Positions 38,901 through 50,831 are shown, counted from the first letter of the stretch. The stretch is DNA of 64,000 nt from Helochares maculicollis (GCA_033557835.1 JAWQRO010000024.1:1-64000), one strand, 5' to 3'. The notes: generated by a model from the letters alone, not told the origin. Numbers and translations are program-made.

Positions 38901-41030
38901 ATTGACAGATACTAACTCACCACATACTTTGGTATCTAAGATTTATGCATTTTAACACAAATAATGGGCAATTCGCATATTTTATTTTGTTTTCTAAAGT
39001 CTGATGCAAATAATTAGTCCCGAATATTTAGATGGAAATATTTACATAAATCGCATTTAAGAGATGTTTATTGTTATACTTTCTTAATACCATTGGCATG
39101 AGAAAATGCTGCTTCTATGGCACTGAAAATCAAGTAATAGACCTTATCAATGAAGATAATATTTTGCCATGCTGCAAAGGCTTTGAATTATCATGAAAAA
39201 CAAAGATTTCAGATTTCGGTAGTTTATCATTAAGAAAATTAGGATGTGGTAGCAGCGGGAGATGTGGTATCAACTAGTTTTTTTAGGCAAAGAAAAAAAT
39301 AATCATTATAAATCCAAAACCAATGAATTCTGGTCTGAAGTACCAAAGGACCACAAACTTGCCTCACTATAAGGCTAATCAATATGCTTCGCATATTCAC
39401 AAAAATGTACCCTACTTTACGATGTACAATTTCAACATTAGAATAATAATCCTCAAATAAATCAAAAACATGTGATGGACTTCACCAGTGCTCTTTAGTA
39501 GTCAGAAGAAGTTACTGCAGAACCGCTCATCAAATTTTGTTTGAAAGTAGCACACAACGTTTCTCAGTCTAAGTGAAATATTTTAATGATTCCGTAATTT
39601 TTTATTGCGAAAATTAATTAATCCATTACACAAATCATCGGCACAGCCTCTGAGGTATAAGACTTACTCTATTAATCAACTTGTTTTGAAAGTAACTCTT
39701 TTGTGCCCCATATGCCCTTTATTTACCTTCCTTTTCCCCATACAACCAATGCTGGCTCTGGCTACGGTTGGGCTGGTAAATGTGCGGACGTGGATAGACG
39801 GGTATAGAGTGAGTAAAAAACTGATTTTAAAATTAATTACGGCTGACCTGATGGCAGCCGCTACGTTTTCCACAAGAAAGATATTAGTAAATCAATAATT
39901 TAGGACCTCCATGCGTTTCCATACCTGTGTATGCGACCTAATAGCTGTCAGCAGTTTGAAACATTTGTGTAAGGTGTAATAAATGTGATAGATGGCACTC
40001 GATGTCCGGAGGATATAATGATGGATGGGTAGTGCAAATATCCAAAATTACCTACGGTTATAGCATTTTGAGCGTGCAACATGGATGTATTATATTGTGC
40101 AAATGGTTGGGCGTAGGTTGTAGTTGTAATTCATGTCGTGTATGAATGTTTATTAGCTGCAATATTGAATACTATCGTGTGCAATAACTGCACATCTTAG
40201 TTTAAGAAACTGCCCTTAAAACAAGTTTATAAAATAACTCCAATTTAAATCGCATCTGTGTTTATATCCTGCTCTAAATATGCATTGTTTTTATAGTTCA
40301 TAGCGCTTACCTACGATTGATTGCTTCCTTCATTAACAGATAATTTTCTAACGGGTTCTTAACACCTCTTTATGTAAACTGTGTTCCCGGCAAAATTTCC
40401 TCAGTAAAAATAATTTTATCTTTGTTAATAATTTAATACTCCGAAATTATTATTGATAGGCTATACATATTTAACTAGCTTGCCAAAACTGATCAACTGA
40501 TGCAACAATTCAAACTTAATACGTATTGCTGTAATTTCATTTTTAATACGCTACTGACCATTACAAAGCATAACTTAACGATAATCAACCTCATATTGCC
40601 TTATGAATAAATAATGAAAAATATGTACTTCTAATGCGCTTCATTAATTATTAATAGTTTCCAGATTAGTAGTTCGTCATTTCTGTATACGACCACAATA
40701 GGTATTACATAAAATATGAATTTTGTAATACAATTGTGTTTAAAAACATTAAATACTTTTGCAGCACTTTTCCTACCAAATCAAAGAAGTGCATATATTT
40801 AGCTAAAACTGTTCTCATTTTGTTATGAATTTTACATATAGAGGTAAAAAGTGCATTCTAGCAGTACAACAAATTTTATTTGCCTTCTACAATTTAGATC
40901 GACATCTTTTGCTTAAACAAAAATTAAGTAAATATGTAAAGTTTATATTAAAAGGAATGCATTGTCAGATAAATATATCAAGTTTTTGACGTGACAGGAA
41001 AACTACTGCAAAAGTACTTTTTAAAATATA
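35936..41030. other. AT-rich non-coding stretch
   Basis: About 5 kb with no supportable gene. Short frames at 35957-36223, 36155-36481 and 39605-39898 show no domain. A 44-codon frame at 37654-37788 (MSSTTKRHCYVGVSDFAAAV...) has a splice-donor-like GTAAGT inside it, but no partner exon is seen. Confidence 0.45.
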
Positions 41031-42100
41031 CCAGGTGCGCAACCTTAAAATGTCGTTTTTTCATGAAAAAATATGCAATTATATAAGAACAATGGTAAAA
41101 CATTTTTTATTCAAAGTTTTGGCCGTCGCTTTTTACACATTTTCTCCATCTCTCGAGCAATTTATAGATTCCATTCCAAAATAAAGCTTCAACTTTCATT
41201 GATACCCATTCATCGAGCCATTTTTGTACATCCTCGAAAGTCTTGAAGTGTTGCTCAGCCAGTGCGTATCCCATTGATGAGAAGAGGTGATAATCAGAAC
41301 ACACCTGGTCTGGTGAATACGGCGGATGGGGTAGGAGTTCCCAACCAAGTGAAGAAAACGTTTCTTTGACCACTTTGGCTGAATGTGCAGGAGCGTTGTC
41401 ATGCTGCAGAATGACTTTGCCGTGACTTCGAGCCCATTCTGGGCATTTTTCGCTCAATGCGTAGTTTAAATTTATCATAGACAATATTAACTGTTTCATC
41501 GAGTTTGAGAAGCTCGTAGTACATTGCTCCCTTCTGATCCCATCACACACACACAGCATTGTCTTTCTTCCAAAACGATCCAGTTTTGTACTCGATGTTG
41601 ATGATTATCCTGGCATTACTCACGATTTCTTACGTTTAAGATTTTCAAAATATAACCCGATGCAAAATATCTCTTTCTTTTGTGGCATAAATGCAGCACA
41701 TCACATTTATTTTTTCGTCTTTCCAGCTGTAGTTCGTTCAGTTTGTGTGGAACCCATTTTCCAACCTTTTGAATCTTCCCCATGGCTCTCGGAAGATATG
41801 AAATGGCTTGCTGAGTGACATTCAACTGCTCCGCCATCATTTATTGTGTTTGTGTATCGTCTTCGTCCAATAATTTCAGGTTCTTTCTCAATAACATTGA
41901 AATCGTCACTTTTGAAACGTTGAAACAGCGTTCACAAGTCTCATGGTTATGTTGGATAAAATTATTTTTAAGCGTTTTAAGCTAAATAGGAGAAATAACC
42001 TTCTCATTTATACAAAAAGTTTAGGGCCCTAGGGCTGAGTATATACTGCTGAAAATCATTCTGATATTAACGAAATAGACATTTTAAATACCCATCTTAT
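41031..42100 (-). mobile_element. Mauritiana-type (Mos1-like) mariner relic
   Basis: The 3' terminus is recognisable: TA at 41029-41030, then CCAGGTGCGCAACCTTAAAA, close to the usual start of mauritiana-subfamily terminal repeats. The encoded protein, read on the minus strand, is also of this type. The opposite terminus is not clear. A CACCTGG string at 42229-42235 could be its remnant, but the match is short and no TA follows it. The right boundary is therefore approximate. Confidence 0.82.
41107..41960 (-). pseudogene. Mariner transposase pseudogene (Mos1-like)
   Basis: Minus-strand blocks in order: HETCERCF and, after a base shift, FQRFKSDDFNVIE; LKLLDEDDTQTQ, stop, MMAEQLNVTQQAIS; MGKIQKVGKWVPHKLNELQL; DRFGRKTMLCVCDG; ILQHDNAPAHSAKVVKETFS; PPYSPDQVCSDYHLFSSMGY; EQHFKTFEDVQKWLDEWVSM; and a natural C-terminus KCVKSDGQNFE with stop at 41107. 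The longest open pieces are 41107-41559 and 41616-41840. The HDN and CSD aspartates remain, but the block that should carry the first catalytic Asp (TGDEKW) appears deleted near 41620-41650. Inactive. Confidence 0.88.
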
Positions 42101-42239
42101 AGTGTAACCTATATGTTGTCTGTATCCGTCGACATTTTTCTAATTATCTGGCTTATTTTATACTGCTTTATTGCAAAACAAAGATTTCATTGTCACTGCC
42201 ACTCTTTAAAACAATCAATTGGATAATACACCTGGAGAT

Positions 42240-42930
42240 GAACATATCTCTCTGCCGTAAGAAAAGAAGGTAAAGATGCAACAGATAGTTGCACTCAAAA
42301 TGTATCAACGGAACATATTTTCTCCATTTTGTCCATTAGAAAGCTGTTTTTGAACAGGCTGCTGCGTTTGCTCCCAGGGGACCAAATAATACATATATTT
42401 CTGAACGCTGCTCAGAGCTATTTTGGCAAGCCAAGGCTTTTTGTCGTTGGTGTGTAACATTAGACGAGACTTGGAAATACCACTGCATACAATTCGATGA
42501 ACTTGGCTCAAAGTAATCAAAAATGCAGCAGTCATCTGGCAAGTGTATATTTTGGGACTTACATGGAATTTTTATGAATCGACTACGTTGAAAACGACCG
42601 CATCATAAATAACGGTCGGTATATGGCACAAAAGAAGCGTTAAATATAGGAAATCACAAAAAAGAAGAAAAAAGAGCTCTATCTCTTTTAAAACATTGCG
42701 TCATGTCCGAATTTGTGGCCTATCTTGACCAAACTGCGCAGAATACACTTCGAGCTGCTTCCGCACCTGCCATATTCACCAAATTTAGTGACATTTATTT
42801 GTTCGTAGACTTGAAAGAACTGTATTTCTCGAAAAGATTTGGCTTGATTGAACAGGTGATCGTCGAAGCAGAATCATAGACATAAAAAGTATAATCATAT
42901 TTTTGCTTGACAAAATTGCAGTTGTCCTTA
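42240..42930 (+). mobile_element. Second, older mariner relic on the opposite strand
   Basis: Plus-strand fragments include RCSELFWQAKAF and CVTLDETWKYHC (the first Asp box, VT.DETW), KCIFWDLHGIFMNRL (the FWD.HGI.F block), and FELLPHLPYSPN followed, in another frame, by IYLFVDLKELYFSKRFGLIE. These are colinear with mariner transposase, but frameshifts and stops separate them, and the HDN box is not recognisable. The N-terminal third and both terminal repeats are missing. It resembles the protein type at 18.8-19.9 kb more than that at 41 kb. Confidence 0.72.
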
Positions 42931-42934
42931 TTCC

Positions 42935-43767
42935 GAGTCTAAAATTCTTCATGTACTTTCTATATTTTCTTTTTCCAACTATTGAGTTGTAGTCATCTAG
43001 TATTGATACGATATCTCGTAACTTTCTCAGCAGTGCATTATTTACTTCATTATAAAACAACTCTTGTGCTTTAGCTTATTTGGCGTCTATTGATGGGGCA
43101 ACTGTTATGATGATTTTCAGTTAACACATGCATTTAATGACATGTTAACATGCTAGCAACTAAACTTTTGTAAGTTTTGAACTAAATGTGAAGGTACATT
43201 TGCAGTACGAAACGCTAACATAGCCACTATTGTCCCAACTTACATGAACTCTATCTAAGATATTCAATTGTTATCAACGAAATATGCAACCCAGTTAATT
43301 CTAGTTTATAAATATCTTGCGTATGACACTTAGTGCAGCTTAATTCCCCTTAAATAATCATAAGATGAAAAATCCTGCAATTGTATATCAATAAAGTTTG
43401 GCACACATGATCTATTGTAATACATAAGAGGTTATTAGTTTTTACAGATATCGAACTCAAGTTTTTAACTGTGGATTTCAATGACGCTAATTCCACGCAT
43501 ATCTTAAAATACAAATCAAATACCTTTTACTGTACTATTGACACATTTATCATAGCAACTACCATTAATAACATACATTTTTATGTTGCTGACTTTGCTT
43601 TACTATAAATTTCAGCCGATATACTAATAAAAAGCGCAAAAAGTAAACAACGGAAAAAAATTTAATAGCTACGGAACTCTGTAAATCCGCCCTACGAAAA
43701 CCGATCAGCAGCATGCAAAATTTAACAGCTACTATACATGTAATTATTTAGTAATATGCAAATTACC
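42935..43767. other. Non-coding stretch 3' of the first receptor gene
   Basis: Expected to include the 3' UTR of the minus-strand receptor gene. No standard AATAAA poly(A) signal was noticed on the minus strand close to the stop codon. Confidence 0.45.
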
Positions 43768-45054
43768 TTATACATCTGGTTTGATGATAGTCTCATATGG
43801 AGGCGGTTCCTCGTCAATCAACTTGAGCCTCACTGTTTCTGCTGCAGAGTCGTAGACAGCCGTCGGCACGGTCGGAACCAATACGTTCTCCACTTCAACA
43901 CTGTCGGTTTTCAAAGGGGGTGGAGGTGTTGTCTTTCGTTCCCGAATCGAAGCAGCTCTGTGGACCCCGGAAGGGAGTAGAGACTCCTGTTGTGTCTCGT
44001 TGTTTCCGTTGCAGGTCCTCTCAGATCTCCAGTTGCCCAGTCTTCCGCTAGGGGGCACTCTAGCTGAAGACGTGTCGATGCAAGGAAGCAGCTGCTTGAA
44101 TTCTTTGCGAAAATTCTCGTTGAGCCAGGCGTAGAGGAAAGGGTTGTAGCAGGTTGAAGACATGGCCATAGAATGAACCATGAAGAAGCTCAAGAAGTAA
44201 TACTTCCAGTTCATTATTTGGCCGTGAAAGTCGTTTATTATGTTGATAACGTTGAGAGGCAACCATGAAAGGAGAAAAATGACTACCATGGCTATGAGCA
44301 TTCTGTTGGTACGTTTCTTCCTCTCGCGATCGGCTTCTTCTTTTCTAGAATTTTTGGAGCCTGGTTTGGATCTGGCTCTGTCATTTAGACGAATGGAGAC
44401 GCAAATGTAGCAGAAAGCGATTAGGAAGAATGGTATAATGAATTGAAAGGTAGTGGTCAGGCCTCCAAAGATTTTGCGGTACTTTTCGGAAGGAAATTCT
44501 TCTTCGCAAAAGTATCTGCTCTCATTATCAGTTTTGATAGTCATATAGATTCCATAGGGAAGTGTCACCATAATAGAAGCCATCCAAATTACGAAAATGA
44601 TTATGATGCAAGTGGATAGCTTCATCCTTGGATGGAAGGGGTAGATGATGACGAGAAATCTATCGATGGCTATTGACGTCAAAGTCAACGTTGAGATATA
44701 AACACTTGATGCTTGTGCGAAAGGAACCAGGTGACAAATGACGCTACCAAAGACCCATTTTCCTAAGAACGTGTAGAGAGGTGTAAAGGGTACAGCTAAG
44801 ACACATAGCAAAATATCTGATAAAGCCAAATTGGTGATGAATAAATTAGTTACAGTTTGCATGGCTTTATTTTTGAAAACGACGTAGCAAACTATGACAT
44901 TTCCAAATATTCCTAACACGAAGATTATTGTGTACAGGATTAAAAATAAAGCTTGCACAACAACATTGTCTATTATATCATTGGTAGTTCTATTAACATT
45001 CAATTCCTGCACTATACCGGTGCTATTATTAAAGTTTCCATTTAACACCTCCAT
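43768..45054 (-). CDS. sNPFR: Short neuropeptide F receptor, copy 1 (intronless GPCR)
   Basis: A 428-residue class A GPCR predicted to bind short neuropeptide F at the neuronal or endocrine cell membrane. Seven hydrophobic helices lie near residues 31-56, 68-92, 105-132, 148-170, 200-222, 249-274 and 285-309. Landmarks: Asp80 in TM2, the Cys107-Cys183 disulfide pair, FLLSWLPLNV in TM6, NPFLY at 304-308 in TM7 and a palmitoylatable Cys325. PSEKYRKIFG in loop 2 and the third loop RARSKPGSKNSRKEEADRER with RTNRMLIAMV are typical of insect sNPFRs. The N-terminus has three N-glycosylation sequons. The canonical DRY is DRF (131-133). The roughly 100-residue tail ends with a PPPY motif (417-420). 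Start: the ATG at 45054 (AAAATGG context) is preferred because the frame opens upstream only at a GTG. No introns interrupt the coding region. Confidence 0.95.
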   Translation of the reverse strand: MEVLNGNFNNSTGIVQELNVNRTTNDIIDNVVVQALFLILYTIIFVLGIFGNVIVCYVVFKNKAMQTVTNLFITNLALSDILLCVLAVPFTPLYTFLGKWVFGSVICHLVPFAQASSVYISTLTLTSIAIDRFLVIIYPFHPRMKLSTCIIIIFVIWMASIMVTLPYGIYMTIKTDNESRYFCEEEFPSEKYRKIFGGLTTTFQFIIPFFLIAFCYICVSIRLNDRARSKPGSKNSRKEEADRERKKRTNRMLIAMVVIFLLSWLPLNVINIINDFHGQIMNWKYYFLSFFMVHSMAMSSTCYNPFLYAWLNENFRKEFKQLLPCIDTSSARVPPSGRLGNWRSERTCNGNNETQQESLLPSGVHRAASIRERKTTPPPPLKTDSVEVENVLVPTVPTAVYDSAAETVRLKLIDEEPPPYETIIKPDV

Positions 45055-45085
45055 TTTTGCGCCGTTCTGCTTAGCAACAGTATTT

Positions 45086-45100
45086 TTATACACTTTGCAT
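45086..45100 (-). promoter_or_regulatory. Upstream ORF in the receptor leader
   Basis: A four-codon open frame (ATG CAA AGT GTA TAA) ends 31 nt before the receptor ATG, in a different frame. If transcription starts farther upstream, such a uORF could lower translation of the receptor. Whether this region is in the mature 5' UTR is unknown. Confidence 0.4.
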
Positions 45101-47092
45101 ATAGTTTATTTAAACAACCACTTTAGTTTCAGTTTCTAATTAATCACTGTCTATTAAAACATTGAATTTTAAATCAGTTAAACAGGAAACTGCAGCCGAA
45201 TATTTACACCACACTTTTTAAGCACTTACAGTGTTTTATGTACAAAACATTTAGAAATAGTTTTTCTTGAATCACTTTTTAATAAGTTACTCGATTAATT
45301 AATACAATCGATAGTAAAAATATATTTTGAAACTTAATATATATTACAAATTTGGCTAAGTTTTGTGTCTTTTTCTCGTTTTAACAGTCATCGTGTTACA
45401 CAAACTGGTTTAAGAGTCTTTGGCACCTTTAAGAGAAAAAACAAAATCGTTAACATATTCGCGTTGATTCGTGCTAAACACAAATACAAACATTTACAAG
45501 TAATTATAAAAATGTAGAATAAAATACGTTAAGGTAATTTGCTGTAGAAGGCGAAATGTGAGATGCACTTTATTCATTAGATCTTTTTGTTACTGTTTGG
45601 CTTTGCAAACAAAACCCCAATGGAAATTTTAGATAAAACGGATCATTTATTCCATTGATTTTAATTTGAATTCAATATCAAAAGAAAATAAATACTTTGG
45701 CCTGCACCAGTCGAAATGTCACTAGGAGAGGAAATATTGCCTCGCATTTTATATCACATTTTCCGGATGCGAATTTATGTTCAAATGCGCGTACAAAAAT
45801 GTAAATCTCGCTCAAAATTCGGTGTTATTCTGACGCAAGCACATTGTTGTCTTTAGTTAAAAGTAATTAAACTAATGATCTAAATATTCAAGCCTGTGGG
45901 CGATAAATTTGAAATATGTTTTAAAATATCTAATACCAGAAGCAAACAGGATCCTCAAAGGAAAGCCTGACATTATATTACTAAGCCTAAGCAGAAAAGT
46001 TTGCAACAATCATTTTTTAACAATTTTTAAGCTCCGTGATGTAAAATTAAATCCTCTTTGAAAGGAGCTAGTGCCCAACTAAATTCAATTATTTTTTAAT
46101 TAAGAGTGAAAAGTTTCAAATAATTAAAAGTACAACAGTTAAAAATGTATTGATTCGAAATTATAAATATTAAACCATCACGATTGTTTGCCTTTTGCGC
46201 TGCAGCTTTTTCAACGTAGTAAGAGTGTGAAATTTTAAACACCAAAAGCAAACGAACGCTTGAAATTGAAAGCGGAAAACTTTTTTATTTAATTTACTAG
46301 ACTTACCAACTTTCATTCTCTCCACACTGCATAAACGACAAATTTTATTAACTGGAGAACCTTGGACCGTGGTTTCAAGGAATAACAAATATTAGATAAT
46401 AGCGGTTTATCAATTTTTACATTAACCGCTTCTGGTACATTTTTAGATAATTTTAATTGTCCTGTTGTTGAGTTTCCTTGATAACACTTTTTGTTTGTGT
46501 GCAACGTTCGTGTCGTATAGGAATTTTTACATTAAGTTTTTAATTAATTGCAGAAATTTTGAAACTCTCGAATTATCCATTTTCACAGAAATATGGTTTA
46601 GAGGTCTACTTAATATCACAGAATACTTTATCTTAGAAGAAGCACAATTAAACAAGATAATTAGATTTAAGAATTCAGGAAAGACCAACAATTTCATTTA
46701 CAACTTAAGGTTTTACCGACTGCTTAAAAAATAAATCTTGTAAGAGCATGTTTCAAAAATACCTAGAGGCTACTAATTTGTGGTATGTAGAAAATAGAGG
46801 GTGATGCGTTTATCATTTCCTAATGAAATTTTACGTAAAAAAATCCAAAGACAAGTTTTCTTTCATGAGTTTGCATGTGCTAATGAGCCACGGATATAAT
46901 TACTACTGGAGACATGAAGTAAGTCTTCTATTTTTAGCCTCGGAATAATAACTCTTTTTAACACGTTAAAACTGGTGCCATATGAATATTTTTGAAAATA
47001 TTTTATTCTTAGTGCATGTAAATTATAAACATTTTTAATGCTGTAAGTCAATTTATATTAATTTCATTGAAGGCTTATAAAAACTCAGTGAA
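45101..47092. other. Intergenic DNA between the two receptor genes (left part)
   Basis: AT-rich, with chance open frames only. Probably includes the promoter and 5' UTR of the receptor at 43768-45054, but no core promoter element stands out. Confidence 0.5.
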
Positions 47093-47504
47093 AGTATTTT
47101 CAACCATTTTAATTATATTCCATAATTTATACACTAAAGAAAATACATAGCATAGGCTGCAACATTCTTAATAATGTTTTTCAACTCGTTTTGTTATAAT
47201 ATATATTAGCAACAATTTTGGACCCATATTTTACTCTCGAAAGTTTAAGTCTAAAATAGTAGTAAAACCGTTTTGGTTTTTGTTTTTTAATACTCAATTG
47301 ATTGAATAAAATAATTCCACAAAAAACTTCATTTTATTTTATATATATGGAATTATTTTATTCAATCAATTGATTACTAATTTGTTACTAATATATATTA
47401 TAACAAAACGAGTTAAAAAACATTATTAAAAATGTTGCAGCCTATGTTATGTATTTTCTTTAGTGTATAAATTATGGAATATCATTAAAATGGTTGAAAA
47501 TACT
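47093..47504. repeat. Long near-perfect inverted repeat with a second inverted repeat inside
   Basis: Arms of 117 bp (47093-47209 and 47388-47504) are reverse complements with four mismatches, separated by 178 bp. Landmarks are TATACACTAAAGAAAATACA on the left and its inverse on the right. Within the spacer is another, perfect 25-bp inverted repeat (47295-47319 and 47348-47372) with a 28-bp loop. A transcript would fold into a long nested hairpin. There is no coding content and no obvious target-site duplication; a TA microsatellite follows at 47524-47539. It could be a foldback/MITE-type element or a hairpin-RNA locus. Confidence 0.9.
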
Positions 47505-50500
47505 TATATTATTATTATATACTTATATATATATATATAAATGAACTTTCAAGCTACTTGTGCAAGAGGATATTAACAATATTTTAATGATAAAACATTT
47601 CTTAGCATTTTGCATTTTTTAAAATTGTTATTCTCATAAGGGAAATTGTATGTTAGTTGAATTTAACTCTATTTGAGGCTACAGTTATCATTAGTGAGAA
47701 TACTTTGTTTATTTAAATCAAGTTCGGCCTTTGCATTTCGCTCTATCAGAAATTTGTAATTTTGATCTATTTAATTTACATTTGTAGCCAAGATTATAGT
47801 GAAGACAGTTAAAGAAAAATCTTTGCATACGAATATTAGTATTATTTTGTAGATTCCATTCTGTATTCGATCGTCATGTTTATGTAAATTTTTTTCATTA
47901 TGACTAAATTTTTTCTTAGATGCTGCACTATCTACTGTCAGTCATTTTTATTGGCAGTCTGCTTTCTTGTATTTTTTATACAGATTTTTTATCACATATT
48001 TGAATTTAATTCCACCGCTATTAATTATGTTTGATATTAAGACAAATAAAATCATGTGCAAGCACTCGATCTATTTTCAAATAATTCGTGATTCTAGTCC
48101 ATTTTTAGTTTCATTTGTGTTGTTTCAGCTTCAAACCAGAATTGACAAAATCAGCGAGATTACTTTAAATTATTTAATTTTTAAACAATTAAAATGATAT
48201 TACCAATGTCGTATTCATTTATTTAATCAAATACAAAAATGTTCACGTTTTGCAATTATTTGAATATACACCTATACACCAGCTATGAATATTAAAATGT
48301 TTCACCATGACTAAAAACAAATTTAGTCAGGATGGAAAAGCCTCTCAAAAGTTGCTCTTTATAGAAAGTGACGTAATTACCTAGTAATTTTGAAAACTTG
48401 TGCAATGTAAAGGTTTTATTGGTTTATTAATTTTATGGGCTTGCTTATAAAAAAAATTGGAAAAGTTATTCATTTACTACGTGATAATGTGAAAGCATTT
48501 AAATTCATACGTGATACGGAAATAAATATATTTTATTAATTTTATTTAAATATTATTTGCTTAACTAAGTTATTGTAAAACTTAGTAAAGCTTTATAAAC
48601 TAACATTGTATGTAAATTGCTTCATCGTTATATTCACATTATAAACATAAGCAGAGCGTGGCAGTTTTCATGATATTATAACAATTTCCACTATTTTAAG
48701 CCGAGACTAGTACATTACTGTTACCTTATAGCATCAAATATTCAAAACAATACAATTCTTTCATCTCACATGATTATCCATGAAAATTACGACGAGTTTC
48801 TTCTAAAATAAATTATAATGTTATTTATTTATTCTAGTGTCCAATTCTACATATACCCTTGCAGGTTAAGGGGTATAATAATTAATAAATTGTTCCAAAA
48901 CTTTATAGCTTCCAGCTCTGCACAAGCAAACTCGTAATCTCAAAAATATGTGCTTTCAGCGAAGCTTTATATATAATATACTTTTAGCAGTTTAAATTGA
49001 GCGAATTACGACAATTATGTTCTTGTTTACAGTTTATAACAGACAACTAATCAAATTGCTTACAAATAGTTAAAAAAAATTGTATCGAAACATGGCAATT
49101 ATTAATGTCTATCAAATCATATTCAGCTAGCTTTACATAAAATTCTAAATCATAGGATTGAATAGAATCCACTTTGCGGTGCAATTATTTTACAGAAAAT
49201 CGGAAATTTTCTTTGCAAAACAAATTTCAGTGAAAACTAATAAAGTGTTTAATATTTTGATTTAAAATACATAGTTGCAATTAATGCACAGATCTATTAT
49301 TCTACAGGTTGAAAACTTAAGACTAAATAAATACAGATTCAAATAGACACGTATCGTTAAAGCTCGAACTCATCAGCACATGCAAATACAAAAATAGTTA
49401 ATTTCTTTAGTAGCTTCAACCTTTTCTATTCAAATTGATTTTGCAAAAATAAAAATAAAGTTCGTCAATAGACTTAGCTAAATACTCTCAACCATTAAAT
49501 CATTCTAGATTTATACATCAGTCATTTCAAGTCAATCAGGTTAGAATATTTTTCTCTTGAATTCTTTGGCGAAAAGAAGTGAAAAGTTCTGAAGGCCAAT
49601 ACACCAAACTTATTTAACAAGTTAGAATATAAATTTACGAAAATACGAATACAAATACGAAATTTCTTAAACTCGCGCAAGAGAAGGTCGGAACTTTTGC
49701 AGTTGCTAGTTATAGGTATGTTTCTACATACATAATGACATTTATATATCAGAGTTTAGATACATTTTAAAATTATTAGGAAGCAAATAGATGGATGTGT
49801 TTTTAAACTAAATTTGAAAAATTATTCAGTAAACACTTGAATGTGTTAATCCAATATCTATGGCTTCTTAGGTTTTGAAATAATTATTCTTTGACAAATA
49901 GTGATTTACAAGATTGTGTATTAAACAAAGTATGAGAGACATAGTATGCCAACCACTCAAAGTAAATTCAGTTCATTAAATGTGATACTCCGTGTTTCTC
50001 CTTATGTATTTGGTAAATATGCGAGAATTACTCAGCATAATTACTTTGCATGATGACGGATATAATTATTTGAGTGTGAAACATCAATTTGAGTATATAG
50101 AAGATTTAATGGATATAGGCCGATTACCATCAACTTATTTGTGCAAAGGCTTCAATATTTACATTTAGTATGCGTCAATAAATCTATTTCCAGCGATACA
50201 ATTCAACAACATTTGAACCTAATATTGCTTACAAGATTATTTGTTGTACTGGAGAGAAGTGCTTGTAAATATTTGAAAGGAAATACAGATTTGCAGAGTG
50301 AAACCTTTTAATTGCAAAAATATTCAAAATCAGCTTTGAGATTATCATGGGAAATATTAATTATAACTTAAAACATAAAAACGGTGCACTTATATCCCCT
50401 CCAATTTCTTAATCTACGAACTAAAGAACAAATATATCATTAAAAAGTAATGTATAATGTAATGAGGAATCAAAAAATTATATTCTAATAAGCAAAAAGT

Positions 50501-50831
50501 ATTTGCTATCTTTACCTCTACCAAAAATATTCATTGTTTCCGCATTTATAAGTCCTCATGTAGCATATCCACCACAAACCTAAGAACAAAGCACATCTCA
50601 TTTCATCATTTGGTAGCTATTAGAAAAAAGTACACAGAGGACAACAACGAGAGTTTGAAAAGGTCACGACATACACCAGCTACACCCAAAGAACATCATC
50701 ACTCAAAAATACTTTCAGTTTTAAGAAGAAAGGCTTTGAGTAATGATATTCGAATCTTACCACAGGTAGCGTACAAATATCCTTAGGTTTTTATCTTCTC
50801 GGGGCCTTTGTGATGTAAATGGTTAAAAGGA
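47505..50831. other. Intergenic DNA between the two receptor genes (right part)
   Basis: AT-rich. Apart from the TA run at 47524-47539 nothing is recognised. The leftward end should include the 3' UTR of the second receptor gene, but no convincing poly(A) signal was found. Confidence 0.5.

Noticed and set aside
39605..39898. 97-codon frame with hydrophobic segment
   Set aside because: A comparable frame is open on the opposite strand (39676-39873), and no family features are seen.
44060..44266. Minus-strand 68-codon frame inside the first receptor gene, and similar frames in 51276-51696
   Set aside because: Shadow frames of the two receptor coding regions.
45055..45093. N-terminal extension of the first receptor to 441 residues from 45093
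   Set aside because: The frame opens there with GTG, not ATG; the first in-frame ATG is at 45054 in a good initiation context.
46795..46815. GGGTGATGC near 46800 as another end of the CAGGGTG-type element
   Set aside because: Only nine bases are shared with the 34476 terminus; no partner end or TA-flanked structure was found.
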